DNA of 64,000 nt, from NCBI GenBank assembly GCA_905250885.1, contig CAJNOQ010000066.1:1-64000 (forward strand), in the 5' to 3' direction. Shown here piece by piece: positions 1 through 11,803 of the stretch. This DNA is from Didymodactylos carnosus. Taxonomy: Eukaryota; Rotifera; Eurotatoria; Philodinida; Philodinidae. The notes beneath the pieces were generated by a model. It was not told the DNA's origin, did no database searches, and saw nothing but the letters and a program-made list of their open reading frames with translations. The first letter of the stretch is position 1; the number at the start of each line of letters is the position of its first letter. The translations under genes and the position numbers were made by a program.

Positions 1-3000
1 AATGTGTATTGGGTCGAAGGTGGTTGTATGGACAGAGTTATAGATCCTACTAAATAGTTGCTATCCTGAAAAAATCTCGAAAAATTTTTGGAACGTTTAG
101 GAGAAAATCGACGTCAAACTTCAGGAATTTTTCAAGTAAACTGAGTACCACTCGAATATAAAGTTAAATCGAGGCTGAATTCTTTCACCATTAGAATCAA
201 CTCGTCAAGAGCTACAATTTGATATATAATTATGCAATGTTTCGTTCATTTTCACCGACTTCGGTTTGACCCTCACGAAAAACTTGAGGTGTCTAGAAAA
301 CCACTTTTCATATATTTTTTCAAAAAAGCGTAAGCGAGACCATTAGATTATTTTTGATGTTCTGCACGATGGGAAAAGTGAACTTTTCGCGGCAAGATGC
401 TCTGTATAAAGTGGGCGGACCTGTGTGGAAGCACCCATTAACTATTAACAAGGGTCGTAAATAGGTTAAATTGTCATCATAGATACCAGTTATAATAAAG
501 ACTTTGCTTGTAAAATTATTAACACATAGACACCACCTATGCAGATTTTGTTTGATTTAGAAAATTCATTCTTTTTTAAAATGACTTTTATACGAGAGGC
601 GCGACTTTCGTACAAAAACTATTAATCGATGCCAATGCATTTCTATTGATTGAAATATACTGCATTATAAATAAACAGCACTGTGGGTGGATCGTGCGTT
701 TCTCTTCCTACATAATATTCCTGATCAGTGAATTGTAACGGTGGTACCACTGGAAAAAAATTCAGAGACGTAGAATCGATAGAGGCATGTCGATTGTCTA
801 TGAATGTAATATTTTTCCTATACTTGATGCACTGACGACCGTGAACCAGAAAGTTTCTAGAGTAGCGGAAATCCTTAGGATTTTGAAAATTATTAAAAGA
901 AGAAAATTATTATAGTTATTTTTTTGGTGGTCGTCAGGCTCGTTTTTTTGATAGGTTTTTACAATTAACCAAACATTCAACGATGAGAATTGATGATCAT
1001 AAAACACATTATCGCAATAAGAACGATATTTCGAATTAATTTTGGGTTAATATAACACGTTTATCTTTAACGTTAATGTCATATAAAGATCGAGACACAT
1101 TAAAATCAGAAGCCAATCTGTTGTTTATAATGTTGTATAAGCCATTGATATACGACAACTTGCCACAGATAATGAACCATAAAGAAATTTAAAATAAATT
1201 TTATAGAAGTATTCAAGATTCTACCAGTATAATGAAAGTATATCGGTAATAGCGAAAGCTATTAGAAATCTGACGGTGAATATTTTCTTAAATATTTACT
1301 TTTATAAAAAAATAATTAATGTCAATAGATTATCAATTGTTCCGACCAATTGTCGACGAATATAATTCTATAAAGTGATTTATCGAAGATATTTTAGTCA
1401 TTATTCACGTGTACAATTTATATAATTACTGAGTACTACTGTCAAATATCAATTTTTGCCAAGAAAAAGGTATAAACGAGCAGAGTTGAATGGTTTTTTT
1501 TAAAATTTATTTTGCAAAATATGTTAATTACATATTACAAGAAGATGAGAAAAAAAACCTAGCAGATCTTGTTAAAAAAATAAAAGAAGCGCATGAAACA
1601 TAATTACAGTAAAAAAAAAGCAAATTGATATTATCACAGATCTTTCAAAGACATTTTCAAAACTTTTCGAGTTTGATGCTAAATTGTTTGCATAGTTGAA
1701 TTAAACATCAGCTCTTTCATTTAATACTTAGAATGAAATTTTTAAAAAAAATGTACTCTAAAGTGTCGATGACCAACTTTTTTACCGGATTGATGATACG
1801 GTAGCGACCAAAAGTAGAACGTTGTGTAGAAAATATTTAGAATTAATCCTATAGTTCGCCATTTGATATATGTTCATTACAGATCAAATGCTGCTCGTAA
1901 GACTTTATCTCCTGTTCTGTGACCATTTCGTTGAAAGAACTGGTCGATCTAGTAGCTCCCACTTTTCCTGAAAAAATTCCCAGGGAATCCCGACATGGAT
2001 TCCACAGGGAGTTTAGAGGAAGCCCCTAGGAATTTCTCACGGAGTTTCCAAAAACGAATAAATGTTTAATTCGACTCCTGTGCTCAATTTTAAGCATAAT
2101 TTAGCTTGTTTTCCATCGATCAGATTGAAATTTATTTTATATAAGAAAAACTATCACTTTCTTTTCAAAACTCTTACTCATCTGAGCCTCGTTCAGTGGA
2201 TGAGTCATTCGGCTGAAAAGTTAACTGACGTCGAAACGACAAGTCTCAGACGAAAGCAGCTATACTTATCTAAAAAAAGAAAGAAATTAATCTAAAGAAA
2301 AGAGATGTTGCTGTTTAAATTTTCACGTTTTATATACTTCTGCAGACGCAAAACAAAACGATGAATATGTTGTACATTCTCTCTCAGAAATCCGTAGAGA
2401 ATCACCCGTGAATCACCAGAGACTTCATTATTTTTCCCAACTTCCTGAAAATCAGGGAGTCACCAGGGATTTTACAGAGAATTCTTGAGAATTCCCTGGC
2501 GATTTCACGTTATTTCGGGGACTCACCACGGATTTCACGTTTTCTCAGGGATTCACCCGGAACTTCATCAGGGAAAGTGGACTAGGGTCATCAGTTCAGT
2601 TCTTTTGAACGGGAACTACTAACAGGTCTTTTCAAAAGAACGAGAAACGATCAAGTCGAGCTTCCTCAAGTCTTCAGCGATATTAAAACAATTTCTGTAA
2701 ATCATCAATTATTCATAAAATCAAATAATCAGAAACATGATGTTATTCTTACTGAAAAAATTGATTCATTGAATAATTGTAGCAAATTTACTCAATGGAT
2801 CTTTGAGAATAATTGGATAAATGCTAAATGTCTCTATTTTTACACAACGAATAGAGTCATTTTTAATTTGCAATATGACTAATAGAAATATTCTGTGTGA
2901 CTGTTGATACGTCGAGTTCTTCGTTAAGTAAAATGCACTGTATTTTTGAACAAACTAGGGAAGTGTTCAAACTGGAAAACATGTTTTTTGTGCTTTGCAC

Positions 3001-3452
3001 ATTTAATTATACCGAGACATTACGAGTATCTCAGTTGGCATTTTGAACATTTACATATTTCTTAAAGGATGATGTGACAAATAATAGTAATTAAACGATA
3101 CAAATGTTACATTAGTTTATATTACCAAATTTTTTTTTCTTCACTTTCGCTCTAGAGAGACATTGAAAATATTTGTTAATTGATGATCAAACAAGGAAAC
3201 TAAAGGCGGGATGCTAACTAAACTATTTCTCTAATATTCACTGAAAACGAAAAGTTTTAAATCTCATACATTCGTAATCGAATATGGTATGGAATTTTTT
3301 GTAATTTTTCCTATCTTTTGTTGTGAAAAATGATGAATTCACCATGAAACATGTTCTTGATTCTTTCGACTACAAGAATTATTATTATTTTACTAACTAT
3401 ACATGGTTCAAATTCTGTCCAACGCACGACGCTTAATAACAGACAAGATAAA
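1..3452. other. Intergenic, no gene seen
   Basis: AT-rich DNA with stops in all frames and no stretch that reads as protein in either direction. A repeat with inverted ends lies at 1949-2585 and is listed separately. The last 100 bases are open in the frame of the following gene and could be its 5' coding extension. The left edge of the window gives no sign of a gene running in. Confidence 0.6.
1949..2585. repeat. TIR/MITE-like repeat, CTAG-ended family, long copy
   Basis: The left end reads CTAGT...CCCACTTTTCCTGA and the right end, on the reverse strand, CTAGTCCACTTTCCCTGATG. The ends are therefore inverted repeats, imperfect because of about four extra bases on the left. Positions 2395-2585 closely match 24150-24299, including the shared words AATCACCAGAGACTT and GATTTTACAGAGAATTC. 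This copy is about 640 bp and the other about 210 bp, so the short one may be internally deleted. No transposase is visible, and the superfamily is not known. A TA or CTAG target fits the ends. Confidence 0.55.
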
Positions 3453-6449
3453 ATGGCAATATTTTCTCGTCTAAAATATTTGTTTTTTTGGAAACATCTT
3501 AAACTAAAAATGAAACATAATACCATTGCTTCACCACCGCTACCAGTTCTTCCTTCTTGTTCACATCTGTTCCATGTGTTTTCACCACCTCTTAAACTTT
3601 GTATGTTGAGAACAATACATCGTAGAAATAAATCTGAAGTTGAAAAGAAAAAAATTTATATTAAAAAGAATGTTTTAAAATTATTTCACGAACAAAGATG
3701 TCAATCGTCATCAGTCGATAGTAGAGTAAATCAACTGTATTTCCAGACACAATCGTCAACGTTATGTTTAATAAAACAAACAGTTTTAAATATATCACAC
3801 AGTTGTGCCGAAAAATTGTATAAACATCCATCAGTAAAAAATTCAGTACAAAAATTTGCAAGTGTTATTAAAATTGATCTAAACGAAACTGATTCAATAG
3901 ATAGACAAGATTATTTAACACAAAGTACAACTGATCATAGATATGTTACATATCGGTAAGCGTCTATAATTCAAAAAAAAAAATAGTCGATAATTTTACA
4001 CAATGAATAATACTTTCAGTCAACTAAAATCGTACACATCTGATAGTAGTATGAGTACCTCCTATTCATCAACATTATCACTACGAGAAAAAAAGTCAAA
4101 CAAAAAGAAGATACACAACGTTCTAAAACAGAAAAGTGAAATACTTTATCGTTTTATCCCACTTGAACAACAAAAACGTCTTTCATCGTTGAAAAATAGA
4201 AACAGTAGTAACAGTACTAATAGTTCGTCAAACAATGAATCATCACCCAAATCGTCGGGGAGTACCGATAATAATAAGTTCAGCGAGTTATCAACTAAAA
4301 CATTAACAATTAATGATCCATTAGACAAAGACGGTAGTCGTCATCATGTTGTGCACAAAGGTAGTGAAGAAACAATACGAAAACGTCGTGAGAAAAAACG
4401 AGCAAAACGTAGTGAAGCAAAGAAGAAAAAAAATGAGGAAAAAGTGATAAAAGCGAATGAACGTTGGAAAAAGTATACGGCTATCGATTACGAATTGGCT
4501 CTATTCATTTCACGTTATTATGATGGTTTACCATTGTGTATACAATGTCGAACATATTTTGAAACAAAAAAGACTAAATTTCTCGGTGAACAACCAAATG
4601 CCAATGATGATTATGCGGCAAAGGAAGCAATTCGAAATACAACAAGAAAAAATATGACACCAAAACAAGCAGCTCGATTGATTAAAGACTATGATAAACA
4701 AGCAGATATTTTATTTAATTTATGTGACAACTGTTTAGGTACGCAAAAGAATGTGTAATGACTATTAATTGCTTCGAAAATGTTTACTTATGACAGAAAA
4801 AATTTTGTTTCAGTTTAACTTACATAGACGTTGTTGACGATTTTTAGAAACATGTGAAGAAATACGAATGGATTTGAAAAACATAAATGAAGAAAATAAA
4901 ATAAAAACTAGTACTGTTGTTCAAAATCTATCACCGCAACCAGATACCGTACTATCATCGCTTGTTCTAACTCCACAACCATCGGTGACAGTACCACTAC
5001 CAACAATTTATCCTAGTTTACTTGATAATGATTCATTTAGTCCGACACTGATAAATCTACAACCGTTAAGTAATACTTTCTACACATCAGTATCTGTTCG
5101 TGTGAATGACACGTACAAAACTCAACTAAAGTCAGCGCCGTTAAGTAAGTTTCAACGAGGTAAGATATATTAACTGGTTTTATTAATGATTTATTCAGAT
5201 TCTTATCACACTTACGTGAAAAATATGCTCGATTATCATCAATCGAATGTAGAAGAATTGTATTTGTTTAGTCAACACATCATCTCGCTTCAATATCAAT
5301 CACCACCTATGTCATCTCATCTTCAGCATGAGCTAAATATATGTTTATCTCAAATGCAATATCATTGTATAGAAATATTCAGGTTACAATATCCAAGCTA
5401 CACTCTTTCAATACCCTATGGTTCCACGTATGATTCAGAATATGTTTCATACCGACATACAAATGATTCTTTGCCAGTTGATGATAACGAACAAGATCAA
5501 GAACAAGAGCCACCAACAAAAACGATTCATAACAAGGATGACAGATGGAAGCTAGAAATACCGGAAACAACTGATGAGACAGAGTCAGTTAACGATGTGA
5601 AATATGACAATAGGTACGATGAATGCAAGCAAAAATGCATTACACACGAGTATATCCATCTTAAATATATATCCTAAGCTAGTGCTTTGGAGACGCTGAG
5701 TATTCCAAAAAGGTTCAGTGTAAGTGATAGCCTAAATGTTATTTCCAGCTATTTCTAAAGATCCTGAGGCCTCCATCGAACTGTCATTCTGCCAAAAGAA
5801 CTCAATTAAGGTGAAAAAAAACATAGTGAATGTCCAACTTTTCGTTGTTCAGGAGATGTAATTACATCTTGCAGTTATAATTGTCAAATAATAAGTTTTT
5901 ATCAAAATATCAAATGAGCCTGGATGATGACGGTGAGAAACGACAAGGAGAATTTGAAGATGTTACAAGATAGAAATGCGCAAGTAATATTTAAAATCAA
6001 AATTTGTAGATGCAACCTAGTTATACATGAATGCAAAAGACTGTTTAGTTGTTCCGAGAGGAAGAACAGCAGGAAGGCTTCGAGATTTACAAAAATAGCT
6101 CGAAATGACGTCTGTAGTATCACTGACGCTAAGAAAGTAAAAATGAGGTTTTTCCAAACGCGTATCTTCCCAAAAGCGTCGGCTGAGGTTTTCTGACACA
6201 ATTATACAAGCGCTACAAAATGAGATGGTTCTCATCGCTGACCCCAAAAGTCGTTAGATTATTGGATGTTTCAGATCGACGCACCAATTTAAAGATGATC
6301 AACAACGTTCACTTGATGATCGATTAACGATTAAATCGTACAATGGTGTCATGGAATATCGTAATGCCCCACTAGATGATTTTATACGAGGATTAGAAGT
6401 ATTAAAATGTTTATCAGTATTCAATAAATATCCATCGCAGAAGAAATAA
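3453..6449 (+). CDS. Unrecognised five-exon gene with Cys-pair motif
   Basis: I do not recognise this protein. Exons are 3453-3955, 4020-4738, 4848-5144, 5199-5613 and 6275-6449, all bounded by GT-AG with phases 2, 1, 1 and 2 agreeing, giving about 702 aa. The ATG at 3453 has A at -3 and G at +4. An in-frame ATG at 3351 would add 34 hydrophobic-leaning residues, so the start is uncertain. The protein has a Ser/Asn-rich stretch, then a very basic Lys/Arg block (RKRREKKRAKRSEAKKKK). A conserved-looking segment follows with two Cys pairs, LCIQC and LCDNC, plus a third Cys after the exon 2/3 junction, which could bind zinc. The last part is acidic and polar. The basic block suggests a nuclear or nucleic-acid-associated role, which is inference. 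The last intron is 661 bp against 54-109 bp for the others. Part of exons 1-2 is copied at 6899-7162. Confidence 0.72.
5614..6274 (+). other. Oversized intron 4, likely holding an insertion
   Basis: This intron is about ten times longer than the gene's 54-bp and 64-bp introns. It starts GTACGA and ends TTTCAG, and joining the exons across it keeps the frame. Its middle, about 5900-6250, is open on both strands and less AT-rich than the surroundings, which suggests inserted repeat DNA. I could not identify its ends or a family. Confidence 0.4.
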
Positions 6450-6477
6450 CGCAATTATTGTAAATATTGACTGAGTA

Positions 6478-7306
6478 ATTCTTTCGGATATATCCCACAC
6501 CTTACATAAAGGTCTGTCGCAAAAAGCTCGACGTATCTCATTTGAAAGAGCATTTAGCTCTGAGTAAGAATGCGTCATTTAAAAATTTTTAAAACATCGG
6601 CATGGGGTTCTGGGAAGATCCGACATTTGGGGATTTTATAGGTTCCAAGACGCAATTCGTACCTAATTATCTCAGAAATGACAAAAGCGGCAAACATGAA
6701 CGCTTTAGGACATATACTAGAGACCACAAGGAATAAAATGGCTCACTTAAATCAAAATGTTGCATTGCTCACTGTACTTGCTCTAAGATGGTGAAAATCA
6801 TGCAAATCCGCCATATTGAAATGCGTTTTTCACTATCAAATCGAACTCTAAACTCAGAACTAATATGTGCATCAGATTCCCCATGGTCAATTCTATCGAG
6901 TCGATAGTAGAGTAAATCAACTGTATTTCCAGACACAATCGTCAACGTTATGTTTAATAAAACAAACAGTTTTGAATATGTCACACAGTTGTGCCGAAAA
7001 ATTGTATAAACATCCATCAGTAAAAAATCCAGTGCAAAAATTTGCAAGTGTTATTAAAGTTGATCTAAACAAAACTGATTCAATAGATAGACAAGATTAT
7101 TTAACACAAAGTACAACTGATCATCAAAATAGGAACAGTAGTAACAGTACCAATAGTTCGTCGAAAGGTTGGGTTTTCTGGAAAACCCGGGATTTCAAAG
7201 ATGTATACCTCAGAAATCGGATATAAGGTATTGGGATCTCAATTGATTCATATCTTTCAATAGGTGTTTAACCTTTATGTAAGGTATGGGACATTTCCGA
7301 AAGAAT
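6478..7306. mobile_element. Non-autonomous TIR element carrying host exon fragment
   Basis: The element has 36-nt terminal inverted repeats at 6478-6513 and 7271-7306, with 3 mismatches. Both begin ATTCTTTCGGA read inward. Each is flanked by TA (6476-6477 and 7307-7308), so a TA target duplication is likely, as in Tc1/mariner-like and related families. No transposase is encoded. Between the ends lies a fragment of the gene immediately upstream (6899-7162). The left end sits only 27 bp past that gene's stop codon, so it probably lies in its 3' untranslated region or just beyond. Confidence 0.72.
6899..7162 (+). pseudogene. Captured copy of exon 1/exon 2 fragments of the 3453-6449 gene
   Basis: Positions 6899-7124 match 3713-3938 of the upstream gene over 226 bp with 6 differences, all transitions. 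Positions 7126-7162 match about 4194-4230 in exon 2. The stretch between, which includes the end of exon 1, the intron and the start of exon 2, is missing. The join is not at the splice sites, so this is not a spliced retrocopy but a DNA-level duplication with an internal deletion. The matching part remains open in the original frame, but it lacks the gene's start and end. Confidence 0.85.
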
Positions 7307-7308
7307 TA

Positions 7309-9018
7309 GCCACCTGTTTTCTGACTTTAGATAGATAATCATTCAATCAGTCTTTCAAAATGAAGTGTCTCGAACTGAATGAATGTTTTCATGGAAGTGT
7401 ATGATTTGCAAATGAAAGAATTAAGAAATGCTTTATGAGTCAATCAGCTATGCACACAAGTTTTATTTTTCACTTTTAGGATTAGCATCGTTACATTTAA
7501 ATCTTCGCGTTCATCAATGAAGCATATGTTTACATTTTAATGTTACACTGTTTCCCGATCTGTACGGACAAACACTAATCGTTCGGATTTACCTTCCGAG
7601 TCATCCCTGAGTAAATCACTCTACTTTTACTGGCATAATTCGCTACTTCTAGAACGTTTAGCTTTACTATCAATCCTCATCGCATCATATATTTTAAAAA
7701 AAGCTAATGAAAAATACTTCAACTATAACACTCATTCCCGTTGCCAAATTTTGTTGATGAGTTGCTGTTGTCTGTTTGTTTTAGCCAAATTCTCTGTGAA
7801 TTAGCTTCACGGCATGACGATCTGTGAATAGTTTGTAAAAACTATAAAAAGAACATCATATTAAAGTTTCGTTCCGGGATTTCACTTCAGAGGGCAGAGT
7901 TATGCTACCGCGCCGCAAAATTAAGGATAATTAAGCTACCCACAATTAAGCGATCTCTTATACAGTCGAATGCCAAAATTTTCAGTTTCTTTTAACTCAT
8001 TTACACGTTCCTAATATAATCGCAGTTGGTCAAATGACTAGTGTACACTAGATAGTTCCTTGTAATTATAACTGTCTGTTAAACTAAGTTTCATCTTATA
8101 CATTTTCAGATGTTTGAATTGCTCTCTTCTCTACAAAATATAAATGAAATGGCATTGTATCACTAAATCGCTAAGTAAACTGTGCTCCAAGTAATTCAAA
8201 ATTTCCAATTTTACAATAAATGGCAACAACAACACGAGGAATTTTATTTTTTCATTAATTTCCAAACTTCACCTTCCCGCTTCCCATTAAGAAGTGCAAA
8301 TTTTATTCGATTTTGTTCAAACTTTTTAGAGAGTAACTCGTAGATTGTTGCTACTAATATTCTGCAATTGAACTGAACTAATTCGATTTACTAAAAATAT
8401 GGAATTAGTGTTAACATTGCCGTTTTGTATACTTGTCACTCTTTCCGGATTGATAATCTGACTTCTTCTACACAAACTTTATTTTCAAAGTAAACAAACC
8501 GATAAGCTACTAAACTAATAACTATTCAAATTGATCCCAAACTGTAATTGAAAGTTTGATCGTAAACTTTATTTAATTCTTATTGAAAATTGTAATCGTT
8601 GGTGACCGACGGTTCGGATTTCAAGACCTATAGTCAATTAGCATAAAAAAACAGTTAACTGATCGTATCTCCGAAGGAGCTTCAATGTCGCTTCAAATGC
8701 GTTCATACATCACCTATGACGTCTCTATTTGGTAGAATATCTATGTATTTTAATGATTATTGACCAAGAGATGATTAGCTCTACCTATTTTTAAATTCTA
8801 TTTTTTTAACGAAGACTTTCTTAAACGATCATAGAAATCATTTACAAAAACGTGTACTTCAGAACAAATTCTTGACGTTCAATTGAAAAGACAGCTCCTA
8901 CCATTAGTTTGAGAATAATTCAAGATCACACGTAGGTAAAGAAACTAAAAATAATATTTTTGAACATGTTTTCACTGTTCGTTTTGGCAACAACTATCAC
9001 TACGTTTTTCTTTAATTC
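7309..9018. other. Intergenic, nothing recognised
   Basis: Plain AT-rich sequence with no ORF of substance, no tRNA-like cloverleaf words and no strong inverted repeat that I could see. Confidence 0.5.
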
Positions 9019-9790
9019 TCACAAATTGAACCGTTCCAAGCGGTGCCTTTTTTGACAGTCCCATAAACGTGTACAAATCAAATAACGGCTTGGTTTACAC
9101 TGGTCACAGGATTTCTTATAGTCTATAAATAATTCTGGCGAATATATTAGTTCGAGAATCGTCGAATGATTAGTTTTATCAAATGTCATTTCACCAGTTT
9201 TAGATAAATTTTTAAATGAATGACATCTTCCGCTCGTTTCATTATAGCTTGTAACACGACACCGGACATTTCGAGCACATTTGTTGTGTTTCAAAATTTT
9301 ACATCGCTAAAATACTTCAGTAAAAACAATGTTATTAATGACAGTTATTATTATCTACTTGTATATTTTGATTGTATCGGGTTGATCCAGTTGTTATATT
9401 TTTCCAAAAAATGTCGGCTTGCCTGGAATTCTTCTTCGTCGTCCAGAATATTACGGATTGCTGCTTGTTGCGGTGGGCTAAGTAGTGTAATCAGTGATTG
9501 ATACTTGTCCTGTTCAATAATACGCCAAAGAGTTGGATTGGCTACCGTGTCTGCCCAGAGAGTTGGATCCCGAGCGAACAGTGTGTTCCCACCCACAGCT
9601 TTGAACGTTATTTGAGAATCTTGTTAGAATGATTCGCTTTTCGATTTCTCCTCAGATCGGGCACCGGCACTGATTTTGACTGCTTGTATAATTGATGTCG
9701 AGAAGTGAGTCTCGGTAGCCATCAGTGTTTTCTGTTCTTCGACAGTTCCTTTGGCACGGTGTCCCTCTGTCTGATACAGATGACCACGCT
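9019..9790 (-). pseudogene. Decayed protein-coding remnant, family unknown
   Basis: On the minus strand, blocks of normal-looking protein sequence appear but no continuous gene. The clearest block (about 9605-9351) reads LWADTVANPTLWRIIEQDKY followed by a helical stretch containing AIRNILDDEEEF and FLEKYNNWINP. A second block further upstream (about 9770-9640) contains KGTVEEQKTLMATETHF. A third, Cys-containing block lies at 9294-9019. Composition and codon use differ from the AT-rich surroundings. The frames do not connect through plausible splice sites, so a broken gene is the simplest reading. I cannot name the family. The pattern of short helices around LW and LSPPQQ is loosely like DEUBAD-type helical domains, but that is a guess. 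Confidence 0.4.
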
Positions 9791-11595
9791 TTGTGGATAG
9801 ACATGGTCATATGTCAAAAAAACTTTCTTCAATTCTATCAGTTGTAATTATGGTGTTTGTTCAGGGTCAATGTTGAATGCTTCGATAAATTGTGACGCCA
9901 GTAGCTGAGGATGTTCAAATGTGGATTTTGCCCCTGATGACCTGGCCTTCCACCAAGATTGTCAGAGAACAAAGAAAATAAAGAACATTGGATATTACAA
10001 AAAAGAGGATTTAAAGTAGCAAAGAGATATCATTGGTTAAGAGCTAACATTTCAGATTCATACCATAGATAGAGAAGAGGCAGCGCTGCATTTTGGTAAA
10101 AAGGAAAAGCTTTCACGTCTCTTGGATCAGGAGTTATTAGCATTTTATGGACAGGAAATGAAACGCTTACTTCTCACGAACCATCTAGTAAAAGAGGCCC
10201 ATACTTGATGGGTGATCAGCATTCGGTAAAAACTATGACCACACAAAATTAGACGTCTCTAGCTATCGTAGGCGAGCAATGGTACTCAAAGGGTTAAGTC
10301 AGATTTTTCGTTTTTGTTTATTGTCATGGTTAAATAGAACTCATCGAGTTGTCTAGAAGAAGAGTTGATTTTAATTTTATTAAAGTGACTTTTCAATAAA
10401 AAAATATTTAACAATAACTAAACTTTTCCGTTTTCACGATTCTCTAAAATATCAGAACTATTTTTTCTAATTTCTTGTGTAAAGCTGTAGAAAACTAAAT
10501 TTGATATTTTCAAAACATACAATGACCTTAGAATCCGTTGAACATGAGTAGAACCATTGAACTGCACTCAGCCCACCTTTCAAACCTATCAGTTTATTTG
10601 GTTAAAAAATAAAATATTCTTTCCTATTTCATTATAATCATCATACATGTGAGAGAAAAAGCTGAGTATCGCAGTTTCATTTTATAATGCTTTGTTACTG
10701 TGTGGAAATTCATGTTTTGTAACTCCATTGAAACTTGTCGATGAAGATTTTGGCTTTCTAAAATTTGATTCATTGGTAAAAGGTTGTCTTAAAGTTTACC
10801 TTAAAGTATTCTTTTAAAATTCAGCTGGCGAGAAAAAAGCAGATTTTGGTCATTTTTAAATAAATTTTGGAATGTTTTCAATGCTCATTTTGATTCGAAC
10901 GGCTCTGGACTGCATGACGAGAAGGAGCGCACTTGAAAATACTCAAAAACATTTCCACTTCTGCTTCGTTGTCTTTAGGATTGTTTACGGATAACCGCCT
11001 CATTTTGGGCTTTCTGTAGAAATGCTGTAAAATAAAAAATAAAACTCACTAATACCTCATGTTAATAACAATAATACCTCAACTATTGCCATTCACCAGT
11101 TTTGCAGAAAACTCGGCTTTTCATTGTGCCACATTACGACCCCAGTTTCATCCGATGGAGTTAAAAATTTTACCAGAGGTACTCAAGGTCATAATGCAGA
11201 GGCATACTTTTGGAATTTTCTTGTAGATCTTTCTATACCGAGTTATAGGTTTTTCAAATCAAAAAAAAATTCCGAAAAAATTTCCAAAACCATGTTTTAA
11301 ATTTTAGAAACCCTGTAACTCGGTAAAGGAAGGTCTACACGAAAATTCCAAAATTAAACCTCTGCGTTATGACCTTAAGTACATCTGGTAAATTTTTTTT
11401 TAATGGGTTTTGGAATATCAGTGCGTTTTTGACTGAACATGTACTGGTTGATTTATAAAATTATTGTTCTTAACTGTTGTCTTTATTTTTTGTATCGTTC
11501 ACGAGTTGTTACAGAAGAAATAAAACAGCAGCAGGTGAAAAAAATGATTACAGCAACAACAACAAAACAAAAGAGATGATTAAACAATATGTTTC
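9791..11595. other. Intergenic with one fold-back repeat
   Basis: No gene was found. Protein-like words continue weakly to about 9960 on the minus strand as an extension of the decayed remnant. A fold-back repeat occupies 11161-11402. Confidence 0.45.
11161..11402. repeat. Fold-back inverted repeat
   Basis: The stretch 11165-11258 and the reverse complement of about 11300-11402 match over roughly 95 bp with about 85% identity by eye. Shared words are AAGGTCATAA and TTTTGGAATTTTC. A spacer of about 40 bp separates the arms. It is probably a MITE or a palindromic remnant. No target duplication was identified. Confidence 0.6.
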
Positions 11596-11601
11596 TTTAT
11601 T
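11596..11601 (-). terminator. Candidate poly(A) signal of NXF1
   Basis: AATAAA on the minus strand about 200 nt past the NXF1 stop codon. This is the first canonical hexamer I noticed in a reasonable 3' UTR position. A (GA)n run at 11629-11649 lies between it and the stop. Confidence 0.4.
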
Positions 11602-11803
11602 TTAAAAGATAGTTGGATGGAGAAAACGAGAGAGAGAGAGAGAGAGAGAAACAGAGATACATAGAAGAAAACATAAATGTGCACATAACATGAACAACTA
11701 TAGACATATAACAACAAATTATGGAAAATAAAACAAGAACAAAGATATTTATAAACTACGTATTTATATAAGTGCATTTCTCTGTTGTCCCACTTAAACA
11801 ATG

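Noticed and set aside
2062-2295. 77-codon open frame inside a TIR repeat
   Set aside because: Lies in the interior of a non-coding repeat and shows no family features.
5924-6196. 90-codon open frame in intron 4 of the first gene, overlapped by open frames on the other strand
   Set aside because: The exons on both sides join in frame without it, it has no recognisable protein features, and being open on both strands points to composition and not to coding.
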